From Noviherbaspirillum suwonense (GTDB taxonomy: Bacteria > Pseudomonadota > Gammaproteobacteria > Burkholderiales > Burkholderiaceae_D): 64,000 nt of DNA. This document shows positions 56,041 to 64,000 of this stretch, in pieces. Made by a program: the position numbers and the translations under genes. How positions within the stretch are numbered: position 1 is the first letter of the stretch; every line of letters starts with the position of its first letter. The notes under the pieces are model-generated. The model saw nothing but the letters and a program-made list of their open reading frames with translations. It did no database searches and had not been told where the DNA came from. The DNA is taken from NCBI RefSeq assembly GCF_900182955.1, contig NZ_FXUL01000011.1, forward strand, positions 1-64,000, written 5' to 3'.

Positions 56041-56192
56041 TCGTCCGGCAGGACAGACGGTATTGCTTCATCCGCCAGCCGGCGTACCGTCGCGAAGCCG
56101 CTTTTGCAGTTTGCGACGGCTGCACAACGCAAGGCGCCGATGCTGCGTCTGCTGACGGGTGAAACGTTGAGGCTTCACTACCGTGGGGAGTA

Positions 56193-56485
56193 GCCGGGTG
56201 TTCGGCCCGGCAGCCGACCCGCTTTTTTGCTTCGCCAAAAAAGTGGGGCAAAAAAGGCGACCCCTACGATGGCGGTCCGCTGCGCGGACTGCACGCGCCG
56301 CCAGCACCTGAAACGGGAAGCGTCCGAAACTCGCTTCGCTCAGACAGCGGACGCTTCTTTATCCGTTTCAGGCGCTGGCGACGCGTCGCCATCTAACGGG
56401 GATTCACTGCAACGGCAACCGCCACTTCAAAAACAGCGGCAACTGCAACTGCAACTACAACTGCAACCGTCGCTGCGCGGAGCTA
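56193..56485 (-). repeat. Right arm of a large inverted repeat pair
   Basis: Read on the minus strand, this arm follows the left arm almost throughout: TAGCTCCGCGCAGCGAC, a longer TTGCAG/TTGCCG tract, GGATAAAGAAGCGTCCGCTG, TCTGAGCGAAGCGAGTTTCG, GGGGTCGCCTTTTTTGCC and TCGGCTGCCGGGCCGAACAC. The 152 bases between the arms (56041-56192) show nothing recognisable. Short reading frames here are translations of the repeat and are not called as genes. Confidence 0.8.
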
Positions 56486-56725
56486 TACGATGCGGATACG
56501 GCGCATTGCTGCTCAGACTAGCCGCGTGAACCCGGACCGGTCTCCCATCACCATCTGCATCATCGACCGGCGAATGCCCGCACCGGACGTCCCTCTCATT
56601 TCCATGCACATGACCCGCCCCGATTAAACCGTAGCAGGCTGGCGCACCATTTTTTGTCTGGCGTTACGAATCGGGATCGGCGTTACAGCAACGCATTCCA
56701 CAAATACTTCGGTTAAGGCGAAACC
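56486..56725. other. Upstream region of the Sel1 gene, with a direct repeat
   Basis: No gene is seen in this 240-base stretch. It contains the direct repeat GGCGTTAC at 56660-56667 and 56679-56686, spaced 19 bases start to start (about two helical turns), just before the Sel1 gene. That is a possible activator site; no consensus promoter is clear. Confidence 0.35.
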
Positions 56726-58684
56726 ATGAGCATCGCATCAAGCATTAACAATCCCAAAGTGACTACAACGCCATTCATGCAGAACACCTTGACCCAGCCA
56801 GATGCGCCTTCGCTACCCATGCATGACGCTGTAAATGCTGCATCAGGAGAATTATCCTCCACGGCGTCTTCTCCCGACCACCCGACAGTCCAGACCCCGG
56901 TCATTACCACCCGGGAAAACAGCAAGGCGACAACCTTTGAATCCATGCCACGAGCGATAATTCAAGGGAATGCTGATGCCCAGGGCAATTTAAGCGTCAT
57001 ATCCGGACGCGAATGCGACGCCAAGACACACTATGCCAAGGCAGTAAAATGCTTTCGGCTAGCAGAGGAACAGCAGCTTGCTCGTGCCCAAGGCAAACCA
57101 GTCGAGAGTCGCGGATGCGGAGATCCCGTCGAGCGGAACTACGCCAAAGCAGTCAAGCACTATCATCTGGCGGCGGATCTGGGCCACATCAGTTCCCAAC
57201 ATAATTTAGGCATTATTTATGCGACGGGACAAGGCGTTGCGCAAAACCATGCAAACGCCTTCAAGTACTTTCAGCTAGCAGCAGAACGAGGGAATTTTAA
57301 AGCCCAATATAATTTAGGCGTCGCGTATGAATACGGCCGTGGTGTAGAGCCGAACCATGCAGAAGCATTCAGGTGCTATCGACTGGCAGCAGATCAAGGG
57401 CATGTTGCTGCCCAATATAATTTAGGCCTCGCGTATGAATACGGCCGTGGTGTCGAGTCGAACCATGTAGAAGCCTTCAGGTGCTATCAACTGGCAGCAG
57501 ATCAAGGACATGTTGTTGCGCAGCTCAATGTAGGCGAAATGTATAACAACGGCTGCGGCGTTGCGCAAAGCGCTCACGACGCAGTCGGGTATTACAAACT
57601 GGCCGCAGATCAGGGAAATGCCCTTGCCCAGTACAGTCTGGGCTTCCTGCACCATTACGGAAACGGCGTTGAACGGAGCTTTGAAAAAGCAATTGAGTAC
57701 TATCGGCTAGCGGCAGATCAAGGTGATGTTGAATCCATGGTCTCTCTAGGCACCATGTACGAAAAAGGCTGCGGCGTTGCAGTGCACCATGCCAACGCAA
57801 TCCAGTACTATCAGCTTGCGGCGGCTCAGGGACATGCCCTCGCTCAATACAATTTAGGCGTCATGCATCAGAAAGGCGCTGGCGTTGTGCGCAATTATGT
57901 CAAGGCGGCTGAGTACTACGAACTAGCCGCTGAACAAGGCGATAACGAGGCGCAACGCAAGCTGGGGGAATTGTACAGGGACGGGAAAGGTGTCTTACCC
58001 GATGCGGAAAAGGCAATGCGCTGTTTTTGGAAGGCTAACCGGTCGACAAATGTCATCGATTTTTCCCATGCTGGCATTACCGACGAGATGATGCAGCATC
58101 TGCCTGGGTTGTTTGAAGAATTTGGTGCTTATATCCAGACGAACGAGCGCCTCGGGGTGACAAATCTCGACTTATCCATGAACTCCATGACGGATAACAG
58201 CGCCCCATTCATCGCGCTTATTCTCAGGCACACCAGGACCTTGACGGAGCTATCCATTGAATACTGCGGCATTACCGATCACGGCATGACACATATTCTC
58301 GATGCGCTTAAAAACTACAACACAAGTGTGGTTGACTTCGCGTTTTATGGCCTCAGCACAACGAATAAGGAAACGCTTGATACGCTCATTGAACAAAACA
58401 GGACCATCAACAAGATTCTGGGCGGGCTGGAGACTTGTTACCCTATGGAGGTCCCAAAAGCATTCGATATTCTGCCCATGGATATCTCACGCCAACTTCT
58501 GTCCACCATTGCAGTGGTGCATGCTAAAAACCCACCGCCTTCCAACATAATCAGTTTGATTGCTTCCCTTATTTTTCCTAAACCGGCAACCACCAGACAG
58601 GCGGTGGACGAAGCCTATAACTTTTTCATGAGCGATCCGGCCAGCACTTCGCGCAACGCAGGAATAAAACAGAAGCATTCCTGA
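56726..58684 (+). CDS. Sel1-repeat protein with leucine-rich-repeat-like C-terminus (probable acquired effector-type protein)
   Basis: A 652-residue protein. Residues 1-95 are Ser/Thr/Pro-rich and probably disordered. Residues about 138-436 hold roughly eight 36-residue Sel1 repeats, such as NHAEAFRCYRLAADQGHVAA and QYNLGLAYEYGRGVES. Residues 443-561 resemble leucine-rich repeats of the ribonuclease-inhibitor type (NLDLSMNSMTDNSAPFIALI, LTELSIEYCGITDHGMTHIL). The C-terminal 90 residues have no match. There is no classic signal peptide. Base composition is far lower in G+C than its neighbours (43% in 57241-57300 against 75% in 54241-54300), which signals recent transfer. The modules are typical of host-interaction proteins, but no secretion signal is proven. 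Confidence 0.8.
   Translation: MSIASSINNPKVTTTPFMQNTLTQPDAPSLPMHDAVNAASGELSSTASSPDHPTVQTPVITTRENSKATTFESMPRAIIQGNADAQGNLSVISGRECDAKTHYAKAVKCFRLAEEQQLARAQGKPVESRGCGDPVERNYAKAVKHYHLAADLGHISSQHNLGIIYATGQGVAQNHANAFKYFQLAAERGNFKAQYNLGVAYEYGRGVEPNHAEAFRCYRLAADQGHVAAQYNLGLAYEYGRGVESNHVEAFRCYQLAADQGHVVAQLNVGEMYNNGCGVAQSAHDAVGYYKLAADQGNALAQYSLGFLHHYGNGVERSFEKAIEYYRLAADQGDVESMVSLGTMYEKGCGVAVHHANAIQYYQLAAAQGHALAQYNLGVMHQKGAGVVRNYVKAAEYYELAAEQGDNEAQRKLGELYRDGKGVLPDAEKAMRCFWKANRSTNVIDFSHAGITDEMMQHLPGLFEEFGAYIQTNERLGVTNLDLSMNSMTDNSAPFIALILRHTRTLTELSIEYCGITDHGMTHILDALKNYNTSVVDFAFYGLSTTNKETLDTLIEQNRTINKILGGLETCYPMEVPKAFDILPMDISRQLLSTIAVVHAKNPPPSNIISLIASLIFPKPATTRQAVDEAYNFFMSDPASTSRNAGIKQKHS
57137..58034 (+). 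repeat. Tandem 108-base Sel1-coding repeats
   Basis: About eight in-frame units of 108 bases each encode the Sel1 helices. Units two and three are nearly identical at the DNA level (GCGTATGAATACGGCCGTGG recurs at 57326 and 57434), pointing to recent duplication. Confidence 0.75.
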
Positions 58685-58870
58685 TTCCTGGTTTATTTAT
58701 TCTGCATTGATGTTTTACCTGAGCCTCGATTTGCAGGCTTGCAGGGTATGACGAGCGGCAGCGCATTGCGCCATTGGCCAGTCGTGCCGAGCGATGGCCG
58801 TGTGCAAGTTATTCGAACGGGTTCGGCGGCCTGAATATCCAGTGCCGCCTTGCCGTTCGATTACAAGCTG

Positions 58871-59302
58871 TCAGCCGCACCCATGCCCGCCAGCCGCCTT
58901 CGCCACCATTGCCAGGTCGCGCCCGGCCTCCCGCCCGTGGCCCGCCGCGTCCAGCCGCGCCAGGTAATCTTCCCATAGCTCGGCCTGGTTGTTGCCCAGC
59001 CAGTACAGGTATTCCCATGAAAACATGCCGGTGTTGTGGCCGTCGTCGAAATGCGGCTGCACCGCATAATTGCCGACCGGCTCCAGCGCGGTCAGGTCGA
59101 CGTTGCGCTTGCCGGTCTGCAGGGTTTCCTGGCCGGGGCCGTGGCCGCGCACTTCGGCCGACGGCGAATAGACGCGCAGCAGTTCGAAGGGCAGCGAGAA
59201 GCTGGCGCCGTCGTCGAAGGCGATGTCGAGCAGGCGCGACTGCCTGCGTACCGCGATCTCGGTCGGCGCCGGCGCGGGTGGGGTTTGCTTGGAGCCAGCC
59301 AT
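58871..59302 (-). CDS. DUF971 domain protein (gamma-butyrobetaine hydroxylase-like N-terminal domain)
   Basis: A 143-residue protein. The DUF971 fold is marked by SRLLDIAFDDGASFSLPFEL, LRVYSPSAEVRGHGPGQ and the C-terminal DDGHNTGMFSWEYLYWLGNN. Roles in iron-sulfur or iron-linked processes are suspected for the family. It starts five bases after the HIT gene stop, so it belongs to the oxidoreductase-HIT-DUF971 operon. The 186 bases downstream (58685-58870) before the Sel1 gene show no clear terminator. Confidence 0.9.
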   Translation of the reverse strand: MAGSKQTPPAPAPTEIAVRRQSRLLDIAFDDGASFSLPFELLRVYSPSAEVRGHGPGQETLQTGKRNVDLTALEPVGNYAVQPHFDDGHNTGMFSWEYLYWLGNNQAELWEDYLARLDAAGHGREAGRDLAMVAKAAGGHGCG

Positions 59303-59307
59303 GATGA

Positions 59308-59748
59308 TTATTCCTCTGAAGTGGCGCGCGCCAGTGCGGCGCGCAATGCAGGCAGCGCGGCCAGGCGCGCGGCGAGCGCGCCGGCATCGGGCTGGCGCTG
59401 CGCGGCAGCCCAGACCGGCGACGGAAAATGCGCGTCGTCGTTAAAGCGCGGTATCACGTGCCAGTGCAGGTGCGGCGTCATGTTGCCCAGGCTGGCCAGG
59501 TTGATCTTGTCCGGGTTCAGGGTCTCCCTGAGCGCGGACTCGACCTTCATCACCATCTGCATCATCGCGCTGCGCGAGGCCGGCGGCAGGTCGGTCATTT
59601 CCTTCACGTGCGCATTCCAGATGACCCGGCAGAAGCCCGGGTACTGCGCATCGTCCACCAGCACCACGCGCAACTGCGCATCGCGATAGAGTTCCTCGCC
59701 GCCGCGGCCGTCGCACAGTTCGCAGCCGGTCGCCGCCGTGGCCGTCAT
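59308..59748 (-). CDS. HIT family (histidine triad) nucleotide-binding hydrolase
   Basis: A 146-residue HIT protein. The histidine triad is [10 protein letters not shown] (H-x-H-x-H), preceded by [10 protein letters not shown]. The N-terminus has [20 protein letters not shown], a CxxC often found in this group. It hydrolyses nucleoside phosphoramidates or dinucleotides. Its ATG overlaps the stop of the giant oxidoreductase (ATGA), so the genes are coupled. Confidence 0.92.
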   Translation of the reverse strand: MTATAATGCELCDGRGGEELYRDAQLRVVLVDDAQYPGFCRVIWNAHVKEMTDLPPASRSAMMQMVMKVESALRETLNPDKINLASLGNMTPHLHWHVIPRFNDDAHFPSPVWAAAQRQPDAGALAARLAALPALRAALARATSEE

Positions 59749-62700
59749 ACCAGCACCCGCTCGATGCCGCCGTTGTTGGCGCGGCCGACGTAGTCTTCCA
59801 TCCAGCCCGCTCCCAGCAGGTGGCGCGCCATCTCGACGACGATGTAGTCGGCGGTAGTGCCCGAGTCCTCGTTGTAGCGCGACAGTCCCTGCAGGCAGGA
59901 CGGGCAGGACGTCAGCACCTTGACGTCGCCGGTGAAGCCGTCGGCGCGCAGCTTGTCGGCGCCCTTCTCCATCTCGCTTTCCTTGCGGAAGCGGATCTGG
60001 GTCGACACGTCTGGACGGCTCACCGCCAGCGTGCCCGACTCGCCGCAGCAGCGGTCGTTCTTCTCGATCTTCTGCGCGTCCACCGTGGTGATCAGCGTGT
60101 TGACCGTCTTCAGCGGGTCCTGCAGCTTCATCGGGCTGTGGCAGGGGTCGTGGTACATGTAGCGCACGCCGCCGACGCCCTCGAGCTTCACGCCCTTCTC
60201 CATCAGGTATTCATGGATGTCGACGATGCGGCAGCCGGGGAAGATCTTCTCGAATTCATAGCCCTGCAGCTGGTCGTAGCAGGTGCCGCAGGACACGATG
60301 ACGGTCTTGATGTCCAGGTAGTTCAGCGTGTTGGCCATCCGGTGGAACAGCACCCGGTTGTCGGTGATGATCTTCTCGGCCTTGTCGAAGTCGCCGGAAC
60401 CGCGCTGCGGATAGCCGCAGCACAGGTAGCCCGGCGGCAGCACGGTCTGCACGCCGACGTTCCACAGCATCGCCTGCGTCGCCAGGCCGACCTGCGAGAA
60501 CAGCCGCTCGGAACCGCAGCCCGGGAAGTAGAACACGGCCTCGGTGTCGGCGGTCGTGGTCTTCGGGTCGCGGATGATGGGGACGATCTTGTCGTCCTCG
60601 ATGTCGAGCAGCGCCCGCGCGGTCTTCTTGGGCAGGTTGCCCGGCATCTTCTTGTTGATGAAGTGGATCACCTGCTCGCGCACCGGCGGCTTGCCGTGCG
60701 TGGCCGGCGGCGCCTTGGTCTGCTTCTTCGCGAACTTCTTCAGCACCTCGTTGCCGAGCCGCTGCGCCTTGTAGCCCCAGCCCATCATCACCTGGCGGGT
60801 GGCGTTGATGGTGGCCGGGTCGGTCGCGTTCAAGAAGAACATCGACGCGGTGGTGCCGGGGTTGAAGGACTTCTTGTCCATCTTCCGCAGCAGGTTACGC
60901 ATGTTCATCGAGACGTCGCCGAAATCGATGTTGACCGGGCATGGCGTCACGCACTTGTGGCAGACCGTGCAATGGTCGGCCACGTCCTCGAACTCTTCCC
61001 AGTGCTTGATCGACACGCCGCGCCGGGTCTGCTCCTCGTACAGGAAGGCTTCGACCAGCAGCGAGGTGGCGAGGATCTTGTTGCGCGGCGAGTACAGCAG
61101 GTTGGCGCGCGGCACATGGGTCGCGCAGACCGGCTTGCACTTGCCGCAGCGCAGGCAGTCCTTGATGCTGTTGGCGATGGCGCCGATGTCGCTCTGCTGC
61201 ATGATCAGCGACTCGTGGCCCATCAGGCCGAAGGACGGCGTGTACGCATTGCGCAGGTCCGAGTGCAGCGCCGGGTCGTTCAGCAGCTTGCCCTTGTTGA
61301 AGCGGCCTTCCGGGTCGACCCGGTGCTTGTAGTTGCGGAACTCGACGATCTCGTCCTCGGTCAGGAACTCGAGCTTGGTGATGCCGATGCCATGCTCGCC
61401 CGAGATCACGCCGTTGAGCGAGCGCGCCAGCGTCATGATGCGTGCCACCGCGGCATGCGCGTCCTGCAGCATTTCATAGTGGTCGGAATTGACCGGCAGG
61501 TTGGTATGGACGTTGCCGTCGCCCGCGTGCATGTGCAGCGCGACGAAGACCCGGCCGCGCAGCACCTTCTTGTGGATCGCCGTGCATTCGTCGAGCACCA
61601 GCTTGAACGCGCCGCCGTTGAAGATCTGGCGGAGACCGGCGCGCACGTCGCTCTTCCACGAGATGCGCACGGTGCGGTCCTGCGTCACGTCGAACAGGCT
61701 GGCGTCCGGCTGCTGCTGCAGCCGCTCGTCGAAGGCGGCCGCAAGCTTGTGCAGGCCCAGCACGTCGAGGTCGGCCCTGGCGTCGGCCAGCGGCTTGTCC
61801 ATGTTGGACAGCAGGTAGGTCCAGCGCGCATGCACGCCGGCCAGCAGCTGCTCGGCCTGGCTGACCCGGTCCTCCAGCAGTTCGGCCGGCGGAATGCCGC
61901 CGCCCTCGGCGTCGTCGCTCTTGCCCAGCGGCAGGTTGCCCTTGGCGAAGAAGGCGCGCAGCTCATCCACCAGCTGCAGCTTGTTCCTGATCGACAGCTC
62001 GATGTTGATGCGCTCGATGCCGTCGGTGTACTCGCCCATCCGGTTCAGCGGGATCACCACGTCTTCATTGATCTTGAAGGCATTGGTGTGCTTGGCGATC
62101 GCGGCGGTGCGGGCGCGGTCCAGCCAGAATTTCTTGCGGCTCTCCGGGCTGACCGCGACGAAGCCTTCACCGACGCGGGTGTTGGCGATGCGGACCACTT
62201 CGGATGCCGCGCGCGCGACCGCGTCCTCGTCGTCGCCGACGATGTCGCCGAACAGCGCCATCTTGGGCAGCACGCCGCGCTTGCTCTTGGTCGCGTAGCC
62301 GACCGCGCGCAGGTAGCGCTCGTCCAGGTGTTCAAGGCCGGCCAGGATGGCGCCGCCCTTTTTCGTCTCGGCGTCCAGGTAGTCCTTGATCTCGACGATG
62401 GACGGGATCGCGTCGCGCGCCTGGCCGAAGAATTCCAGGCACACCGTGCGCGTGTGCTTCGGCATCTTGTGCAGGATCCAGCGGCCGGACGTGATCAGGC
62501 CGTCGCAGCCTTCCTTCTGGATGCCGGGCAGGCCGGACAGGAACTTGTCGGTCACGTCCTTGCCCAGGCCTTCCTTGCGGAACACGCTGCCGGCCACTTC
62601 GATGATCTCGGAACGGAAGGGCTGGTTACTGCGGCCGCGCGCGGCCGGCTTGGTCCACTCCAGGCGGAACTTCACCACCTTGGCGTCATGGATCTTGCCG

Positions 62701-63755
62701 AGGTTGTGCTCCAGCCGGGTGACTTCCAGCCAGTCGCCGTTCGGGTCCACCATGCGCCAGCTGGCGAGGTTGTCGAGCGCAGTGCCCCACAGCACGGCCT
62801 TCTTGCCGCCGGCATTCATCGCGATATTGCCGCCGATGCAGGACGCCTCGGCCGAGGTCGGGTCCACCGCGAACACGAAGCCGGCTTTTTCCGCCGCGTC
62901 CGACACCCGCTTGGTGACGACGCCCGCGCCGGTGAAGATGGTCGCGTACTCGCGGTCGACGCCGGGCAGCATGGTCATCTCGACCTCGCCCAGCTGTTCC
63001 AGCTTTTCGGTGTTGATGACGGCCGACAGCGGCGTCAGCGGGATCGCGCCGCCGGTATACCCGGTGCCGCCTCCGCGCGGGATGATGGTCAGCCCCAGCT
63101 CGATGCAGCCCTTGACCAGGCCGGCCATTTCCTCTTCGCTGTCCGGCGTCAGCACCAGGAACGGGTATTCGACGCGCCAGTCGGTGGCGTCGGTCACGTG
63201 CGAGACGCGCGACAGGCCGTCGAACTTGATGTTGTCCTTCTCGGTATAGCGTCCCAGCACCTTCACCGCGCGGCGGCGCAGGTCGTAGGTCTGGCGGAAT
63301 TCCTCGCCGAAGTCGGCAACCGCGCGGCGCGCGGCCGTCAGCAGCGTCTCGACCGCGCTGCTGCGCTGCTGGGGGTTCATCTCGCCGCCCTCGGCATGCT
63401 CGGCGACATCCGCGCTCAACCGGCGCTTGTCCACTTCTGCCAGCCTGTGGTTGAGCGCATCGATCAATGCCTGGCGCCGCTTCGGGTTGTCCAGCAGGTC
63501 GTCCTGCAGGTAGGGATTGCGCCGCACCACCCAGATATCGCCCAGCACTTCGTACAGCATGCGGGCCGAGCGCCCGGTCTGGCGCGCGCCGCGCAGCGCG
63601 TCCAGCAATTGCCAGGATTCCTCCCCCAGCAGCCGGATCACGATTTCACGGTCGGAGAACGACGTGTAGTTATACGGAATTTCCCGCAAGCGGGTGGGCG
63701 CGGCGCCGGGCGGCGCGTCGGACAACAGGGCCTGGATTTGTGCTGGGGCGTTCAT
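59745..63755 (-). CDS. Giant FAD-linked oxidoreductase with Fe-S and CCG domains (D-lactate/glycolate dehydrogenase type)
   Basis: A 1336-residue fusion enzyme. In order it has a DUF3683 region (about 1-190), a FAD-binding-4 domain with [18 protein letters not shown] (about 222-240), and a FAD-oxidase C domain (to about 830). Two 4Fe-4S clusters follow ([11 protein letters not shown] near 870 and [11 protein letters not shown] near 930). Two CCG-type domains come last (LCCGYPQRG near 1112 and RCCGESGTL near 1237). It joins a GlcD/Dld-like flavoprotein to a GlpC-like electron-transfer unit, so it should oxidise a 2-hydroxy acid and pass electrons to quinone. The start at 63755 (MNAPAQIQ) is chosen over an upstream frame extension; no strong ribosome site is visible. 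Confidence 0.92.
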   Translation of the reverse strand: MNAPAQIQALLSDAPPGAAPTRLREIPYNYTSFSDREIVIRLLGEESWQLLDALRGARQTGRSARMLYEVLGDIWVVRRNPYLQDDLLDNPKRRQALIDALNHRLAEVDKRRLSADVAEHAEGGEMNPQQRSSAVETLLTAARRAVADFGEEFRQTYDLRRRAVKVLGRYTEKDNIKFDGLSRVSHVTDATDWRVEYPFLVLTPDSEEEMAGLVKGCIELGLTIIPRGGGTGYTGGAIPLTPLSAVINTEKLEQLGEVEMTMLPGVDREYATIFTGAGVVTKRVSDAAEKAGFVFAVDPTSAEASCIGGNIAMNAGGKKAVLWGTALDNLASWRMVDPNGDWLEVTRLEHNLGKIHDAKVVKFRLEWTKPAARGRSNQPFRSEIIEVAGSVFRKEGLGKDVTDKFLSGLPGIQKEGCDGLITSGRWILHKMPKHTRTVCLEFFGQARDAIPSIVEIKDYLDAETKKGGAILAGLEHLDERYLRAVGYATKSKRGVLPKMALFGDIVGDDEDAVARAASEVVRIANTRVGEGFVAVSPESRKKFWLDRARTAAIAKHTNAFKINEDVVIPLNRMGEYTDGIERINIELSIRNKLQLVDELRAFFAKGNLPLGKSDDAEGGGIPPAELLEDRVSQAEQLLAGVHARWTYLLSNMDKPLADARADLDVLGLHKLAAAFDERLQQQPDASLFDVTQDRTVRISWKSDVRAGLRQIFNGGAFKLVLDECTAIHKKVLRGRVFVALHMHAGDGNVHTNLPVNSDHYEMLQDAHAAVARIMTLARSLNGVISGEHGIGITKLEFLTEDEIVEFRNYKHRVDPEGRFNKGKLLNDPALHSDLRNAYTPSFGLMGHESLIMQQSDIGAIANSIKDCLRCGKCKPVCATHVPRANLLYSPRNKILATSLLVEAFLYEEQTRRGVSIKHWEEFEDVADHCTVCHKCVTPCPVNIDFGDVSMNMRNLLRKMDKKSFNPGTTASMFFLNATDPATINATRQVMMGWGYKAQRLGNEVLKKFAKKQTKAPPATHGKPPVREQVIHFINKKMPGNLPKKTARALLDIEDDKIVPIIRDPKTTTADTEAVFYFPGCGSERLFSQVGLATQAMLWNVGVQTVLPPGYLCCGYPQRGSGDFDKAEKIITDNRVLFHRMANTLNYLDIKTVIVSCGTCYDQLQGYEFEKIFPGCRIVDIHEYLMEKGVKLEGVGGVRYMYHDPCHSPMKLQDPLKTVNTLITTVDAQKIEKNDRCCGESGTLAVSRPDVSTQIRFRKESEMEKGADKLRADGFTGDVKVLTSCPSCLQGLSRYNEDSGTTADYIVVEMARHLLGAGWMEDYVGRANNGGIERVLV

Positions 63756-64000
63756 CTGGAAGGGGTACCGGGAGGGCTGACGCGAAAGGCGCATTTTAGC
63801 GTATTGCGCACTATCGGGCTGTCCGGGGAAATGGCGCCGGGGCGGCCGCCCGGAAAAGCAGGGCCATGCCGGTTTGCAGCCGGTTTGAAGCGACGCAATT
63901 CGTCCCGGCACAATCGAAAAATGGCAATGTGCCGGCGCCGCTCCTGGCAATGCGGAATTTCCTGTTGACGCCATTTATCCGGCTTTTAAGAACCGGATGG
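63756..64000. other. Upstream region at the right edge
   Basis: These 245 bases hold no gene start, tRNA or clear palindrome that I can support. They should contain the promoter of the giant oxidoreductase operon on the minus strand, but no consensus box stands out. Confidence 0.4.

Noticed and set aside
55746-56609. Several short frames within the inverted repeats (60-120 codons)
   Set aside because: They are translations of a repeat element (for example PHFFGEAKKRVGCR-like peptides), appear on both strands and have no gene features.
57137-58034. Regular 108-base repeats considered as a CRISPR array
   Set aside because: The repeats are in frame, diverge as Sel1 units and have no unique spacers.
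59820-63968. A 1382-codon open frame on the plus strand, opposite the giant oxidoreductase
   Set aside because: It is a GC-bias shadow: low-complexity Arg/His/Ala/Val composition, no domain, and it mirrors a gene with clear FAD and Fe-S motifs.
63756-64000. Possible promoter TTGACG near 63964 on the plus strand
   Set aside because: No matching -10 box at the right distance and no gene follows before the window ends.

Overview
The window looks like chromosomal DNA of a high-GC betaproteobacterium of the Burkholderiales, most likely Oxalobacteraceae (Herbaspirillum/Noviherbaspirillum/Massilia-like). The signs are the rRNA leader at the left edge, a PHA synthase, class-typical ubi, aspS and fad gene orders, and GC-rich third codon positions. 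There is no CRISPR array, integrase, phage gene or recognisable transposase. Sixty protein genes are supported.

Left part (1-20 kb). The left edge holds promoters and boxA of an rRNA operon that runs off the window on the minus strand. Next come a CorC/HlyC-type membrane protein, a diiron-type hydrolase divergent from a TetR regulator with two matching operators, a thioesterase-ribA pair, and a three-gene operon (membrane peptide, alpha/beta-hydrolase lacking its nucleophile, LLM oxidoreductase) divergent from a LysR gene. They are followed by a YbaL-type antiporter, a ydjM homologue behind a LexA-like box, an HNH protein, an exported metallo-hydrolase that strongly resembles methyl parathion hydrolase, two small zinc proteins, phaC, a NERD-helicase, a glycine-zipper protein with 60-residue repeats and an erythromycin-esterase homologue.

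Middle (19-47 kb). A putative zinc peptidase, an MFS/aldolase/LysR catabolic group and a string of small stress-type DUF proteins (DUF3597, DUF3140, DUF1772, DUF4126) precede a beta-oxidation operon (TetR, acyl-CoA dehydrogenase, fadB, fadA, then a terminator and an enoyl-CoA hydratase). After hslR and an ECF sigma/anti-sigma pair comes a long minus-strand housekeeping run: FmdB-like, DUF502, aspS, nudB, EEP nuclease, clsB. A sodium:solute symporter and the ubiquinone block ubiE, Tim44-like, ubiJ, ubiB follow.

Right part (47-64 kb). The conserved set ubiE / DUF971 / HIT / giant FAD-FeS oxidoreductase appears to be split by about 11.5 kb of accessory DNA. One half is an uptake and hydrolysis module: substrate-binding protein, LivH, a single polypeptide fusing LivM, LivG and LivF, and a divergent operon of a SnoaL-like protein, a polysaccharide-deacetylase-type hydrolase, an amidase and a GntR regulator. 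The other half is a pair of roughly 280-290 bp inverted repeats followed by a markedly AT-richer gene for a Sel1-repeat protein with a leucine-rich-repeat-like C-terminus. This split locus is the most unusual part of the window.

All functions are read from motifs and remembered family features; no database search was possible.
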